Assembly: GCA_937900985.1 (NCBI GenBank) | Contig: CALCGM010000162.1 | Coordinates: 1 to 10,430, forward strand | Origin: an uncultured Planctomycetaceae bacterium | GTDB lineage: Bacteria > Planctomycetota > Planctomycetia > Pirellulales > UBA1268 | Direction of reading: 5' to 3' | Length of the DNA: 10,430 bases | Shown: positions 1-7,316 of the stretch, piece after piece | Numbering within the stretch: position 1 is the first letter of the stretch | Layout: each line of letters starts with the position of its first letter | Translations under genes and position numbers: made by a program | The notes under the pieces: generated by a model | What the model saw: the letters and a program-made list of their open reading frames with translations, nothing else | Database searches by the model: none | What the model was told of the DNA's origin: nothing

Positions 1-23
1 CACGAGGCCCTGCCAGCCCGCGG

Positions 24-1409
24 TCACTTCGCCGTGAGGCAGTAGAGCTTCGAGGCGGTGCGGATCACAAGCCGGTCGCCGACCACCGCCGGGCAGGCCA
101 TGCAAAACTCGTCGAGCGGGTTGGTGGCGAGCAGCTCAAACTCGCTGCCGACCGGGATCACGTAGGTGTCGCCATCCTCGCTGAGGCAGAACAGCCGGCC
201 GTTGTAGCTCCAGGGAGAGGCGGTAAACGACGCTCCGTCAGGGAGCCGCTGCTTGCCGAAGATCTCCTCGCCGGTGCGGGCATCGTGGCAGGTGAGAAAG
301 CCTTGGTCGTAGAGTGTGTAGAGAAAGGTGCCGACCACGAGCTGGCTTGTGTTGTAGGGCGAGGCCTTCGGCTGATACCAGGCGATGTGGGAGGTTTCGC
401 CATCGAGGCCCTCTGGTGCGAGATCCCCAGAGCCGCCGGGAGTGATCGCAAAGGTGGGCCGGTGCTGGTCGCCCACGTAGCCGCTGGCGATGTAAACCAT
501 GCCATGGGCGGCAAAGGGCGAGGGGATCACCAGGTTCGACATCCGCCCGTCAAACTCCCAGAGCAGTTCGCCCGTCAGCGAGTAGCTGCGGTTGCGGTTC
601 ATGCCGGGCACCACAATCTCGGTGCGAAGCTCGTTCTCCCAGACCAGAGGCGTGGCCCAGCTCCGCTGTTCATCGCGAGCCGTCCGCCAGTTCTCCCGGC
701 CGGTGGCCGCATCGATGCCCGCAATCCACGACTCCTCGAGGTTGTCGTAGACCACAACCACCTGCCCGTCGTGAACGACCGGGCTTGCCGCGGCGCCATA
801 GTCGAAGAAGGTCTTCTTCGGCGGGATCTCGTAGGTCCACAGCAGCTCGCCATCGAGGCTGTAGGCATAGAGGCCGAGGTCGCCAAAGAGCACGTAGAGC
901 CGCTCGCCGTCGGTGGTTGGGGTCTCGGCGGCATAGGTGCTCTTGGGATGCCGCGGCACGGCCGGCTCGCCCGCGTGGGCCTCATGCCGCCAGAGTTCGC
1001 GGCCCGTTGCCAGGTCGTAGCAGAGCACGAGCCAGCGGTGCACGCCCGGCGAGGGCTCCCGCACGCCCTGGCCGAGGTAGAGGCCCTTGGCCGGCGTCCG
1101 CTCATCTCCCTCAGCAACCACCGTGCTGAGAAACACCTTGCCATCGACCACGATCGGCGAGGCCCAGCCCCAGCCGGGCACCTCAGCGGCCCAGGCGACA
1201 TGCTCTGTCGTGCTCCAGGTTTCCGGCAGGCCGGCCGCGTCGTCGGCCACACCGCTGCCATCGTTGCCGCGAAACCGTGTCGAACTCTCCGCCGCGACAC
1301 CGGCCCCAGCCGCATTCACCAGAAGCCAGAGCACGACCACACTCGCCCACCACCGCAGGCTTGCCCGCACACGATCGGTTGCAACGTCCAGGGAAGACCA
1401 GCACAGCAT
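24..1409 (-). CDS. Exported BamB/PQQ-like beta-propeller repeat protein
   Basis: A 461-residue protein with an N-terminal signal peptide (Arg-rich start, hydrophobic core about residues 22-38, likely cut after GVAA at 40). Residues 45-50 read RFRGND, followed by LPETWSTTEHVAWAAEVPGW, the usual opening of planctomycete PQQ-like propellers (WRG..G.G.....W....V.W). Repeated blade motifs follow: ASPIVVDGKVFLST (83-96), YDLATGRELW (131-140), TPTTDGERLYVLFGDLGLYA (163-182), ASPVVHDGQVVVVYD (208-222), IDAATGRENW (232-241), SLTGELLW (277-284) and HDARTGEEIF (375-384). No quinoprotein active site is recognisable, so it is probably a scaffold or binding protein in the envelope rather than a dehydrogenase. 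The frame is open to an ATG at 1439, but the ATG at 1409 has AGGAG eight bases upstream and a possible -10 box at 1452-1457 would leave the outer ATG almost no leader; I therefore use 1409. It is divergent from the DUF5060 gene. Fold call firm, role unknown. Confidence 0.9.
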   Translation of the reverse strand: MLCWSSLDVATDRVRASLRWWASVVVLWLLVNAAGAGVAAESSTRFRGNDGSGVADDAAGLPETWSTTEHVAWAAEVPGWGWASPIVVDGKVFLSTVVAEGDERTPAKGLYLGQGVREPSPGVHRWLVLCYDLATGRELWRHEAHAGEPAVPRHPKSTYAAETPTTDGERLYVLFGDLGLYAYSLDGELLWTYEIPPKKTFFDYGAAASPVVHDGQVVVVYDNLEESWIAGIDAATGRENWRTARDEQRSWATPLVWENELRTEIVVPGMNRNRSYSLTGELLWEFDGRMSNLVIPSPFAAHGMVYIASGYVGDQHRPTFAITPGGSGDLAPEGLDGETSHIAWYQPKASPYNTSQLVVGTFLYTLYDQGFLTCHDARTGEEIFGKQRLPDGASFTASPWSYNGRLFCLSEDGDTYVIPVGSEFELLATNPLDEFCMACPAVVGDRLVIRTASKLYCLTAK

Positions 1410-1417
1410 CTGAAAGG

Positions 1418-1422
1418 CTCCT
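1418..1422 (-). promoter_or_regulatory. Ribosome binding site AGGAG deciding the propeller gene start
   Basis: On the minus strand AGGAG lies eight bases before the ATG at 1409. The alternative in-frame ATG at 1439 has no purine-rich stretch before it. This favours the shorter 461-residue product, in which the signal peptide has a normal-length n-region. Confidence 0.7.
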
Positions 1423-1451
1423 GCCGAGTAAGGAAACATCCGAGGATCACG

Positions 1452-1457
1452 AGCGTA
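1452..1457 (-). promoter_or_regulatory. Candidate -10 box (GATACGCT) of the propeller gene
   Basis: The minus strand reads CTGATACGCTCG here. The box resembles those before the DUF5060 gene (CGATACACTCG) and the Gfo/Idh/MocA gene (CGATACCCTTG). It would put transcription start near 1445 and give a leader of about 35 bases to the ATG at 1409. I see no TTGACA-like -35. The support is positional and comparative only. Confidence 0.35.
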
Positions 1458-1601
1458 TCAGTCGCACACCCCGCTGTGTGAGCGGCCCGCACCCGCCACT
1501 CACTCCTACCCCACCGGTCGAGCCCGGCCTCAGGTCCGCGTCGCTGAGGCGGGCGTCGGGCACAATCCCGCTCGTCCGCGTCGCCGGCACCCGTCTCTCG
1601 A

Positions 1602-1607
1602 TACACT
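1602..1607 (+). promoter_or_regulatory. Candidate -10 box (GATACACT) of the DUF5060 gene
   Basis: The plus strand reads CTCGATACACTCGG, with the core TACACT 89 bases before the ATG at 1697. It matches the other GATAC-N-CT boxes in the window and lies in the intergenic stretch between two divergent genes. No clear -35 is visible. The implied leader of about 80 bases holds a perfect 10-bp palindrome, GCCCCGGGGC, at 1620-1629. Confidence 0.3.
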
Positions 1608-1696
1608 CGGCACAGCATGGCCCCGGGGCATCCCGCCGAGCATCTGGCAGCGAGGCACCTTTGGGGGAACAATCGCATCGAGGGGAGCGGGCGAAC

Positions 1697-3640
1697 ATGG
1701 TGTTGTGGAGAGATCGCGGTTGGGGCGTGCTGGCCCTCGGGCTGCTTGCGTTGCTCTTGGCCCCGACGACGACAGCCAGCGTGGCGGCTGCGCCTGCAGG
1801 CGACGGCAGCGTGCGTCTCACAGGCGAGTTGCAGCAGTGGCACACCGTCGTGCTCGATCTTGCCGGCCCATTCGCCCACGAGACAGACTCGGCCCCAAAC
1901 CCCTTCACCGACTACCGCCTCACCGTGATCTTTGCGCATGCCGAAAGCGGGCTCTCCATGGCCGTTCCAGGCTTCTTCGCCGCGGATGGCAACGCAGCCC
2001 ACACCAGCGCGACCTGCGGAACGGTGTGGCGGACACTCTTTGTGCCACGGGCCACGGGTACCTGGACCTACGAGGTGCAGTTTCATGCCGGCAGCGGCGT
2101 GGCCATTGATGATACCGCCACCGCAACACCGCTCCCTCCATTTCATGGCGCGAGCGGGTCGTTTGAAGTGACGCCGTCGACGGCAACCGGCCGCGACCTG
2201 CGGGCCCATGGGCTGTTGGAGTATGTCGGGCACAGGTATCTCCGCTTTGCCGGCAGCGGGCAGTTCTTTCTCAAAGCGGGGGCCGACGCCCCGGAAACCC
2301 TGCTGGCCTACGCCGACTTCGACAACACGGTTGCAGGCAAGCCAGACGCGGTGCCTCTGAAGACCTGGGCGCCCCACGTTCGCGACTGGCGGGACGGCGA
2401 TCCGGTCTGGCAAGACGGCAAGGGCAAGGGGCTGATCGGTGCGATCAACTACCTGTCGGGGAAAGGCTGCAACGCCTTCAGCTTCCTGACCTACAACGCC
2501 GGCGGCGACGGCGACAACGTGTGGCCGTTCGTCGAACGCAACGACAAGCTGCACTACGACTGCTCGAAGCTCGACCAATGGGGCATCGTGTTTGATCACG
2601 GCACCCGTCAGGGGATGTATCTGCACTTCAAACTTCAGGAAACCGAAAACGATGACGATCGGCGGGGGAAGCGGAAGCGTGTGCCCGAATCGCTCGACGG
2701 GGGAGACCTCGGCCCCGAACGCAGGCTCTACCTGCGGGAACTGATCGCCCGGTTTGGCCACAACCTGGCCCTCAACTGGAATCTCGGTGAGGAAAACTCA
2801 CAGTCGACGGCCCAGCAGCAGGCGATGCTCGACTGCATCGCGTCCCTCGACCCCTACGATCATCTGCGGGTGATCCACACCTTTCCCGAGCAGCAGGATC
2901 AGGTCTACAGGCCCCTCCTCGGTGATCAGAGCCGCCTGACCGGCGTTTCGCTGCAGAACAGTTCGCTTGAAACCACGCATGCCCAGACGGTGAAGTGGGT
3001 CACGGCCTCGGCTGAGGCAGGCACGCCGTGGGTGGTGGCGTTTGACGAATCGGGTTCGGCCGCCCACGCGCAGTGCCCCGACCTCGGCTACCGCGGCTTC
3101 GATGGGCATGACCGTCGCGGCGAGTATGCACACACCCAACATGACGTCCGCAAGCAGACCCTCTGGGGAACGCTGATGGGGGGCGGCGCCGGCAACGAGT
3201 ATTACTTCGGGTATCAGTTCGAGGAGAACGACCTCGTCTGTGAAGACTGGCGGAGCCGCGACCAGAGCTGGGACTACTGCCGGATCGCCCTTGCCTTCTT
3301 TCACGACAACGCGATTCCCTTCTGGGAGATGCAGCCGGCCGACAGCCTCGCCGTCGTGCAGGCGGGAGATCCGCAAACCCTCTGCCTGGCCAAGCAGGGC
3401 GAGGTCTATGTCGTCGCCACGCACGCGATCGGCGACCGCCCGCAGGGCCCTCTGCTTGACCTCCGCGAGGCCCACGGTCGGTTCGAGGTGTGGTGGTTTG
3501 ATCCGCAGGCAGGCGGCGACCTGCAACGCGGCCAGCAGGCATGGGTGGCGGGCGGTGGCGTGGCTTCGCTCGGCCTGCCACCAGCAGACAACGCCGCAGC
3601 CGACGACTGGGTGATCCTGATTCGCCGAACAGCCCGTTGA
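1697..3640 (+). CDS. Exported DUF5060-containing, apiosidase-like glycoside hydrolase
   Basis: A 647-residue protein. The frame is open 420 bases upstream, but the ATG at 1697 has a strong GAGGGGAG (1680-1687) nine bases before it and begins a clean signal peptide (hydrophobic residues 11-31, cut near TASVAA/AP). Residues about 39-157 are a DUF5060 beta-sandwich: LTGELQQWHTVVLDLAGPFA, then NPFTDYRLTV, PGFFAADG, and GTWTYEVQF. Residues about 165-545 look like a TIM barrel of the DUF4038/GH140 apiosidase-like group. The likely acid/base is E365 or E366 in NWNLGEEN (360-367), and the likely nucleophile is E451 in VVAFDESG (446-453). Residues about 555-643 form a small C-terminal beta domain like the 'putative collagen-binding' domain that ends these proteins. 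The expected role is cleavage of a plant or algal glycan outside the cytoplasm; the substrate cannot be read from sequence. Family call strong; catalytic residues inferred from barrel position. Confidence 0.88.
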   Translation: MVLWRDRGWGVLALGLLALLLAPTTTASVAAAPAGDGSVRLTGELQQWHTVVLDLAGPFAHETDSAPNPFTDYRLTVIFAHAESGLSMAVPGFFAADGNAAHTSATCGTVWRTLFVPRATGTWTYEVQFHAGSGVAIDDTATATPLPPFHGASGSFEVTPSTATGRDLRAHGLLEYVGHRYLRFAGSGQFFLKAGADAPETLLAYADFDNTVAGKPDAVPLKTWAPHVRDWRDGDPVWQDGKGKGLIGAINYLSGKGCNAFSFLTYNAGGDGDNVWPFVERNDKLHYDCSKLDQWGIVFDHGTRQGMYLHFKLQETENDDDRRGKRKRVPESLDGGDLGPERRLYLRELIARFGHNLALNWNLGEENSQSTAQQQAMLDCIASLDPYDHLRVIHTFPEQQDQVYRPLLGDQSRLTGVSLQNSSLETTHAQTVKWVTASAEAGTPWVVAFDESGSAAHAQCPDLGYRGFDGHDRRGEYAHTQHDVRKQTLWGTLMGGGAGNEYYFGYQFEENDLVCEDWRSRDQSWDYCRIALAFFHDNAIPFWEMQPADSLAVVQAGDPQTLCLAKQGEVYVVATHAIGDRPQGPLLDLREAHGRFEVWWFDPQAGGDLQRGQQAWVAGGGVASLGLPPADNAAADDWVILIRRTAR

Positions 3641-3712
3641 CGGCCTCCAGCGATCACGGCAGCCCACCGCTTCGCGTGCAGCGTGCGGCCTCACGTCGGC
3701 AGGCGTGGTCGC

Positions 3713-3718
3713 TACCAT
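3713..3718 (+). promoter_or_regulatory. Candidate -10 box (GCTACCAT) of the SDR gene
   Basis: The sequence CGCTACCATCAGG lies 36 bases before the ATG at 3755. The nonamer TACCATCAG recurs on the minus strand upstream of the ThuA-domain gene, in a similar promoter position. If real, the SDR gene has its own promoter in the 114-base gap after the DUF5060 gene and need not depend on read-through. Confidence 0.3.
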
Positions 3719-3742
3719 CAGGACATGTCACCCCGGCCTTTC

Positions 3743-3747
3743 AGGAG
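3743..3747 (+). promoter_or_regulatory. Ribosome binding site AGGAG deciding the SDR start
   Basis: AGGAG lies seven bases before the ATG at 3755. Other in-frame starts at 3683, 3725 and 3773 lack such a site. The start at 3755 puts the nucleotide-binding TGTSSGIG motif at residues 18-25, the normal distance for a classical SDR. Confidence 0.7.
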
Positions 3748-3754
3748 CACTCCC

Positions 3755-4522
3755 ATGAGACACAGTCACGGCATGCAGCAATGGGCAGGCAAGACCGCCC
3801 TCGTCACCGGCACCAGCAGCGGCATCGGAGCGGCGATTGCCAGCAGGTTGCTCGCCGATGGCATGCGGGTTGTCGGCTGCGGCCGGCGGCCGGAGCGGGT
3901 GGCGGAGGTGCTCACCGCGGCTGACCCCAGCGGCGAGTCGTCGCTTGCCCTCGGCTGCGACGTCACCGATGAGGCCGCGGTGAAGGGGATGTTTGCCGCG
4001 GCCAAAGACCGCTTTGGCGGAGTTGATGTGCTCGTCAACAACGCCGGCCTCGGCCATGCCGGCACGCTCGCCGACGGCACCGTCGAGCACTGGCGGGAGA
4101 TGCTCGAGGTCAACCTGCTCGGCCTGTGCCTGTGCACCCGCGAGGCACTCGCCGACATGCGGGCCCGCGGCGGCTTCGGCCAGATCATCCACATCGGCTC
4201 GATGGCTGGGCAGCGGGTGCCCCCGGGAGCGGGCTTCTACGGCGCCACCAAGCATGCCGTGCGTGCCCTGACAGAGAGCCTGCGGATTGAGCTCCGCGAG
4301 GCCGGCGACCCGATCCGCATCGGTGAGATCTGCCCCGGCTACGTGGAGACCGGCTTTGCCGAGCACTACTTCAAGTCGGCAGAGAAGGCCCGCGAGACCT
4401 ACTCCCGCTTCAAGGTGCTCGAGCCCGTCGATGTGGCCGAGGCGGTGATCTCGATGCTCGCCTGCCCGCCGCATGTGCAGGTGCACGACATCCTGCTGCG
4501 GCCGACCGACCAGCCGACCTGA
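3755..4522 (+). CDS. Short-chain dehydrogenase/reductase, DHRS11/YdfG-like
   Basis: A 255-residue cytoplasmic NAD(P)-dependent oxidoreductase with every landmark of a classical SDR: TGTSSGIG (18-25) for cofactor binding, NNAG (95-98), Ser149 in HIGSM, Tyr162 and Lys166 in YGATK as the catalytic set, and the PG at 194-195 after the sixth strand. GRR at 43-45, after the second strand, suggests preference for NADP(H). The tail DVAEAVISMLACPPHVQVHD and then ILLRPTDQPT resembles the DHRS11 group, whose human member ends in RPTEQVT as I recall it, and more loosely E. coli YdfG. Those enzymes act on small hydroxy-carbonyl compounds or steroids; the substrate here is unknown. It lies 114 bases after the DUF5060 gene on the same strand and converges on the ThuA-domain gene. 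Family certain, subgroup likely. Confidence 0.93.
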   Translation: MRHSHGMQQWAGKTALVTGTSSGIGAAIASRLLADGMRVVGCGRRPERVAEVLTAADPSGESSLALGCDVTDEAAVKGMFAAAKDRFGGVDVLVNNAGLGHAGTLADGTVEHWREMLEVNLLGLCLCTREALADMRARGGFGQIIHIGSMAGQRVPPGAGFYGATKHAVRALTESLRIELREAGDPIRIGEICPGYVETGFAEHYFKSAEKARETYSRFKVLEPVDVAEAVISMLACPPHVQVHDILLRPTDQPT

Positions 4523-4525
4523 GGT

Positions 4526-5386
4526 TCATTCCCCGGCAGCACGCTCAGCAGCGATGGCCCAGTCGATGCCGTTGGCCAGCAGCCGACAGAAGCTCTCGTC
4601 CGCAAAGTCGCTCACATGCCCAAGCGTGGTCGCAAATACGCGACCACCACCCGGCGACCGGGCCGTCCAGGCCACCGGCTCTGCCGGCTTGCCGTCGATC
4701 GCTCCTGTGAGCAGTGGCGTGGTGGCATTGGTCAGCGGGTTGACGAGATAGAGCGAGCCGGCCGACTCAAACGGGAGCGACACCCCGTTGAGCAGGCTCG
4801 CTCCAGCCGCCGCTGGGGCTGCGTCGACGCGTGTGATGAGCCCGTTTGGATGGTGGTTGGCATAGTGGCAGCCGAGCACCTCGGTGTCGAAGTGTTCCCA
4901 CACCGCATGCCCGTCCGGCGGGGGCTCCCCTCGCAGCGAGAAGGCATGGCAGGAGGTGCGGATCACCACCAGCGGGCCGCCGGCCGCCACGTATCGGCGG
5001 AAGGCCGCCAGCTGGTCGGTCGTGGGGGCCCTGCGGCGGACACTCAGCAGCACGAGGTCGTAGTCTTCCGCCTGCTCAAGGCCGGCAAGAGTGTGGCGGC
5101 CCTCGTCGTCGGGTGCGGTGACCGAGTCGATCGTAAACCGATCGGCGAGCTGGGCCTTCGCGAAGGCTGGCAGCGTCTTCCGCGTGTCGTATTCCTTCTC
5201 GGCGATCACCAGCAGCAGCCGCGGCCTCGTCTCGCCAGCGGTCTCGTCGCCGCGAGCCTCACCGCCAGCAGCCACCGCAGCAGCCACGACGCACACAAGC
5301 AGCGCCAGCCACCGCCGCGACGGCGCGTCGTGAGCCCGCTGGGCACGCGACGCTGCTTGATGCCAGACGCTCGTGTTGTTCCTCAT
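4526..5386 (-). CDS. Exported ThuA-domain protein
   Basis: A 286-residue protein of the ThuA-like family (class I glutamine amidotransferase-like fold, named after a Rhizobium trehalose-utilisation gene). The N-terminus has a long Arg-rich segment (1-25) and then a hydrophobic stretch (26-41), reading as a signal peptide or N-terminal anchor. LLLVIAEKEYDT (57-68) is the first strand, DYDLVLLS (108-115) and GGPLVVIRTSCHAFSLRG (136-153) follow, and the HANHHP-type region lies at 174-180 (HYANHHP). The end of the domain is PVAWTARSPGGGRVFATTLG (237-256), then HVSDF and a final NGIDWA. Cys146 sits where a nucleophile elbow could be, but many planctomycete members show no proven catalysis. The start has GGGGAGGG at 5393-5400, seven bases from the ATG when counted from GGAGG. 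These proteins often accompany sugar catabolism in planctomycetes; the exact role is not known. Confidence 0.88.
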   Translation of the reverse strand: MRNNTSVWHQAASRAQRAHDAPSRRWLALLVCVVAAAVAAGGEARGDETAGETRPRLLLVIAEKEYDTRKTLPAFAKAQLADRFTIDSVTAPDDEGRHTLAGLEQAEDYDLVLLSVRRRAPTTDQLAAFRRYVAAGGPLVVIRTSCHAFSLRGEPPPDGHAVWEHFDTEVLGCHYANHHPNGLITRVDAAPAAAGASLLNGVSLPFESAGSLYLVNPLTNATTPLLTGAIDGKPAEPVAWTARSPGGGRVFATTLGHVSDFADESFCRLLANGIDWAIAAERAAGE

Positions 5387-5410
5387 ATCGCACCCTCCCC
5401 AGGTACGCTG

Positions 5411-5416
5411 ATGGTA
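5411..5416 (-). promoter_or_regulatory. Candidate -10 box (TACCAT) of the ThuA-domain gene
   Basis: The minus strand reads GGTACCATCAGCG, ending 24 bases before the ATG at 5386. Transcription would start near 5404, leaving a short leader that just contains the GGGGAGGG ribosome site. It shares TACCATCAG with the SDR upstream region. Confidence 0.3.
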
Positions 5417-5420
5417 CCAT
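5415..5420 (+). promoter_or_regulatory. Candidate -10 box (TACCAT) of the exporter-enolase operon
   Basis: The plus-strand half of the palindrome reads GGTACCATCCGG, 72 bases before the ATG at 5493. A second candidate, GGTACGCTG with core TACGCT at 5404-5409, lies just upstream, so which of them is used is uncertain. Confidence 0.25.
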
Positions 5421-5492
5421 CCGGCCTACGATTCGACGGTGATCGGCTGTGTTTGCCGTGCGATCACCAGCCGCAGCACCGATCCTGAGCCT

Positions 5493-7316
5493 ATGCCAGC
5501 AAGCCCCCCTGCCTACGAACTCTCAAACCGGCAGCTGCGGGCAAAGGTCTGGTCGCGGCTGCGTCGCTCTCGCGGCACGCTGGCCCTCGCGCTGGTGGTG
5601 CTCGTGGTCTCGGTGCCGTTTGTCAACTTCCATCCGCTTGTCTGGGGCTTCGTCGCCGACGAGCTCGTGGAAAAGACGCTCACGCCCAGCCTGCTCGGGA
5701 TGTGGCTGGGGATCATGCTCGCGACCTATCTGGTTGGCCTCGTGCTCGGAGCCTGGCAGACCTATCTGCTGGAGCGAACCGGGCAGGCGTTTGTGCGAGA
5801 CATTCGCGTCGAGCTGTTTGAGAAGTTTCAGCATCAGTCGCTGGCCTACCACCGCGATCACAGCACCGGCGAGCTCGTCACGCGGATGACCGGCGACGTC
5901 GATGCCATGGAGCAGTCGGTTCTGCAGGGGCTCACCAGCCTGCTTGAGGAGATTGTGACCTTCATCGTGGTCGCCACGATGGTGCTCTGGCTGAGCCCCG
6001 TGGTCGGTGCGGCCTCCATCCTGCCGCTGGCCTTCGCGTTCGTCTTCATCCGCAGCTACAACGTCCGCGTGAAGCGTGTCTACGAGGGTGTCCGCCGCCG
6101 GCTCGGCACGATCGGCAGCTTCCTCCAGGATCGCCTCGCCGGCATCCAGGTCACGCAGAGCTTCGCCAAGGAGGCCGCCGAGCAGGAGCAGTTTCAGGAG
6201 CGGGCCGACGGCTTCTACGAGACGAGTGTGGCCGCCAGCCGACTTCGCAACACCTACTTCCCCGTGGTGTCGTTCTTCGGATTTCTCAACAACCTCGTGA
6301 TGCTCGGCGTGGGATCGTGGCTGATCATGGAGGGCAGCGAGTGGTTTAGCCTGGGAGCGCTGATCGCCTACCGGGGATTCTGGTGGCGGCTGCAGAGCCC
6401 AATCCGCACGATCGCCCAGACCAGCGACATCCTGCAGCGGGCACGGGCGGCAGCCACACGGGTGATGGAGCTGCTCGACGAGCCGATTGCGATTGAGGAC
6501 CGCCCACACGCCCGCGTGTGGACCGAGGGCCAGGGCACCGTCGCCTTCCGCGATGTGCACTTCGCCTACGTGCCGGGCACGCCGATTCTCCGCGGAGTCA
6601 GCTTCGCGATTGAGGCCGGCGAGTTTGTCGCGATTGCCGGCGGCAGCGGGTCGGGCAAGAGCACCCTGCTCAATCTCGTGCCGCGGTTTTTTGACGTGAC
6701 CGCCGGCGCGGTGCTCGTGGACAGCCACGACATCCGCGACTTCACGCTCGCTTCGCTGCGGGCAGAGATCGGCTATGTCGGCCAAGACAACCCGCTCTTC
6801 GACGGCACGGTGGAAGAGAATCTCCGCTACGGCAGGCCCGATGCCTCAAGCGACGAGCTGATCGCAGCGGCCCGCGCCGCCAATGCCCACGACTTCATCC
6901 TCGACCTCCCGGCCGCGTATGCCACGCGTGTGGGTCAGAACGGTGTCAAGCTCTCGGGCGGCCAGCGGCAGCGGCTGAGCCTCGCCCGAGCCTTCCTCAC
7001 CCGGCCCCGCATTCTGCTGCTCGACGAGCCGACCGCGTCGGTTGAGCCGGAGAGCGAGGCGCTGATCCACGCGTCGATCCTGGAGCGAACCCGCGATGGC
7101 CGTGGCACGACGCTGCTGGTGACCCACCGCGTCGATCTGCTGCGGCAGGCGGCCCGGATTCTCTTTCTCGAAGGTGGCCGACTGATCGCCGACGGCCGCC
7201 ACAGCGACCTGGTGCTGACCTGCCCCGAGTATGCCGACGCCTACCACCGCTGGGAGGTCAAGGAAGAGGCCGGGGCCGGCCGGGCAGGCGATGGAGAGTG
7301 TGAGGAACTGCGATGA
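5493..7316 (+). CDS. ABC-type half-exporter (fused membrane and ATPase domains)
   Basis: A 607-residue type IV (MsbA/MDR-like) ABC exporter expected to act as a dimer in the inner membrane. The transmembrane domain occupies about 27-320, with hydrophobic segments near 29-46, 66-87, 150-170, 172-188, 255-278 and 283-296. The coupling-helix region STGELVTRMTGDVD (124-137) is typical. The ATPase domain (about 348-590) has Walker A GGSGSGKS (383-390), Q-loop Gln431, signature LSGGQ (487-491), Walker B ILLLDE (507-512) and H-loop His545. All the main catalytic residues are present, but the D-loop reads ASVEPE, with Glu where Asp is usual. The ATG at 5493 has no good ribosome site; an in-frame GTG at 5439 is no better and would add an 18-residue unconserved-looking tail. 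It overlaps the next gene by four bases. Lipid, glycolipid or small-molecule export is possible; sequence alone does not identify the substrate. Confidence 0.93.
   Translation: MPASPPAYELSNRQLRAKVWSRLRRSRGTLALALVVLVVSVPFVNFHPLVWGFVADELVEKTLTPSLLGMWLGIMLATYLVGLVLGAWQTYLLERTGQAFVRDIRVELFEKFQHQSLAYHRDHSTGELVTRMTGDVDAMEQSVLQGLTSLLEEIVTFIVVATMVLWLSPVVGAASILPLAFAFVFIRSYNVRVKRVYEGVRRRLGTIGSFLQDRLAGIQVTQSFAKEAAEQEQFQERADGFYETSVAASRLRNTYFPVVSFFGFLNNLVMLGVGSWLIMEGSEWFSLGALIAYRGFWWRLQSPIRTIAQTSDILQRARAAATRVMELLDEPIAIEDRPHARVWTEGQGTVAFRDVHFAYVPGTPILRGVSFAIEAGEFVAIAGGSGSGKSTLLNLVPRFFDVTAGAVLVDSHDIRDFTLASLRAEIGYVGQDNPLFDGTVEENLRYGRPDASSDELIAAARAANAHDFILDLPAAYATRVGQNGVKLSGGQRQRLSLARAFLTRPRILLLDEPTASVEPESEALIHASILERTRDGRGTTLLVTHRVDLLRQAARILFLEGGRLIADGRHSDLVLTCPEYADAYHRWEVKEEAGAGRAGDGECEELR
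7302..7306 (+). promoter_or_regulatory. Internal ribosome binding site GAGGA for the enolase-superfamily gene
   Basis: GAGGA lies within the last codons of the exporter gene, six bases before the ATG at 7313. Together with the ATGA stop-start overlap at 7313-7316, it indicates translational coupling. Confidence 0.6.

Larger units (their letters stand above)
5410..5421. promoter_or_regulatory. Perfect 12-bp palindrome between divergent genes
   Basis: GATGGTACCATC is identical on both strands and lies in the 106-base gap between the ThuA-domain gene and the ABC exporter. It could be an operator for a dimeric regulator, or two overlapping head-on TACCAT -10 boxes that share the central TA. The two readings are compatible. 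There is no loop, so it would not act as an RNA hairpin. Confidence 0.45.

Noticed and set aside
285..1481. Long plus-strand open frame (398 codons) opposite the propeller gene
   Set aside because: It is an antisense shadow of a gene with clear propeller repeats; the translated sequence is rich in Arg, His, Pro and Gly and has no recognisable domain.
1277..1696. Upstream extension of the DUF5060 frame by 140 codons
   Set aside because: The extension is low-complexity, overlaps the divergent propeller gene, and would bury the signal peptide that starts at 1697 behind a strong ribosome site.
1316..2761. Minus-strand open frame of 481 codons opposite the DUF5060 gene
   Set aside because: It crosses the intergenic region and the signal-peptide end of the real gene, has no domain, and is explained by GC-rich codon bias.
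5411..5488. Possible 25-codon leader peptide ending four bases before the exporter ATG
   Set aside because: It would explain the missing exporter ribosome site by coupling, but its ATG lies inside or upstream of the candidate -10 boxes and has only a weak AGG before it, so it may not even be transcribed.
5523..6785. Minus-strand open frame of 420 codons inside the exporter gene
   Set aside because: It is antisense to well-conserved ABC exporter sequence; the product is rich in His, Glu and Arg with no family match I recognise.
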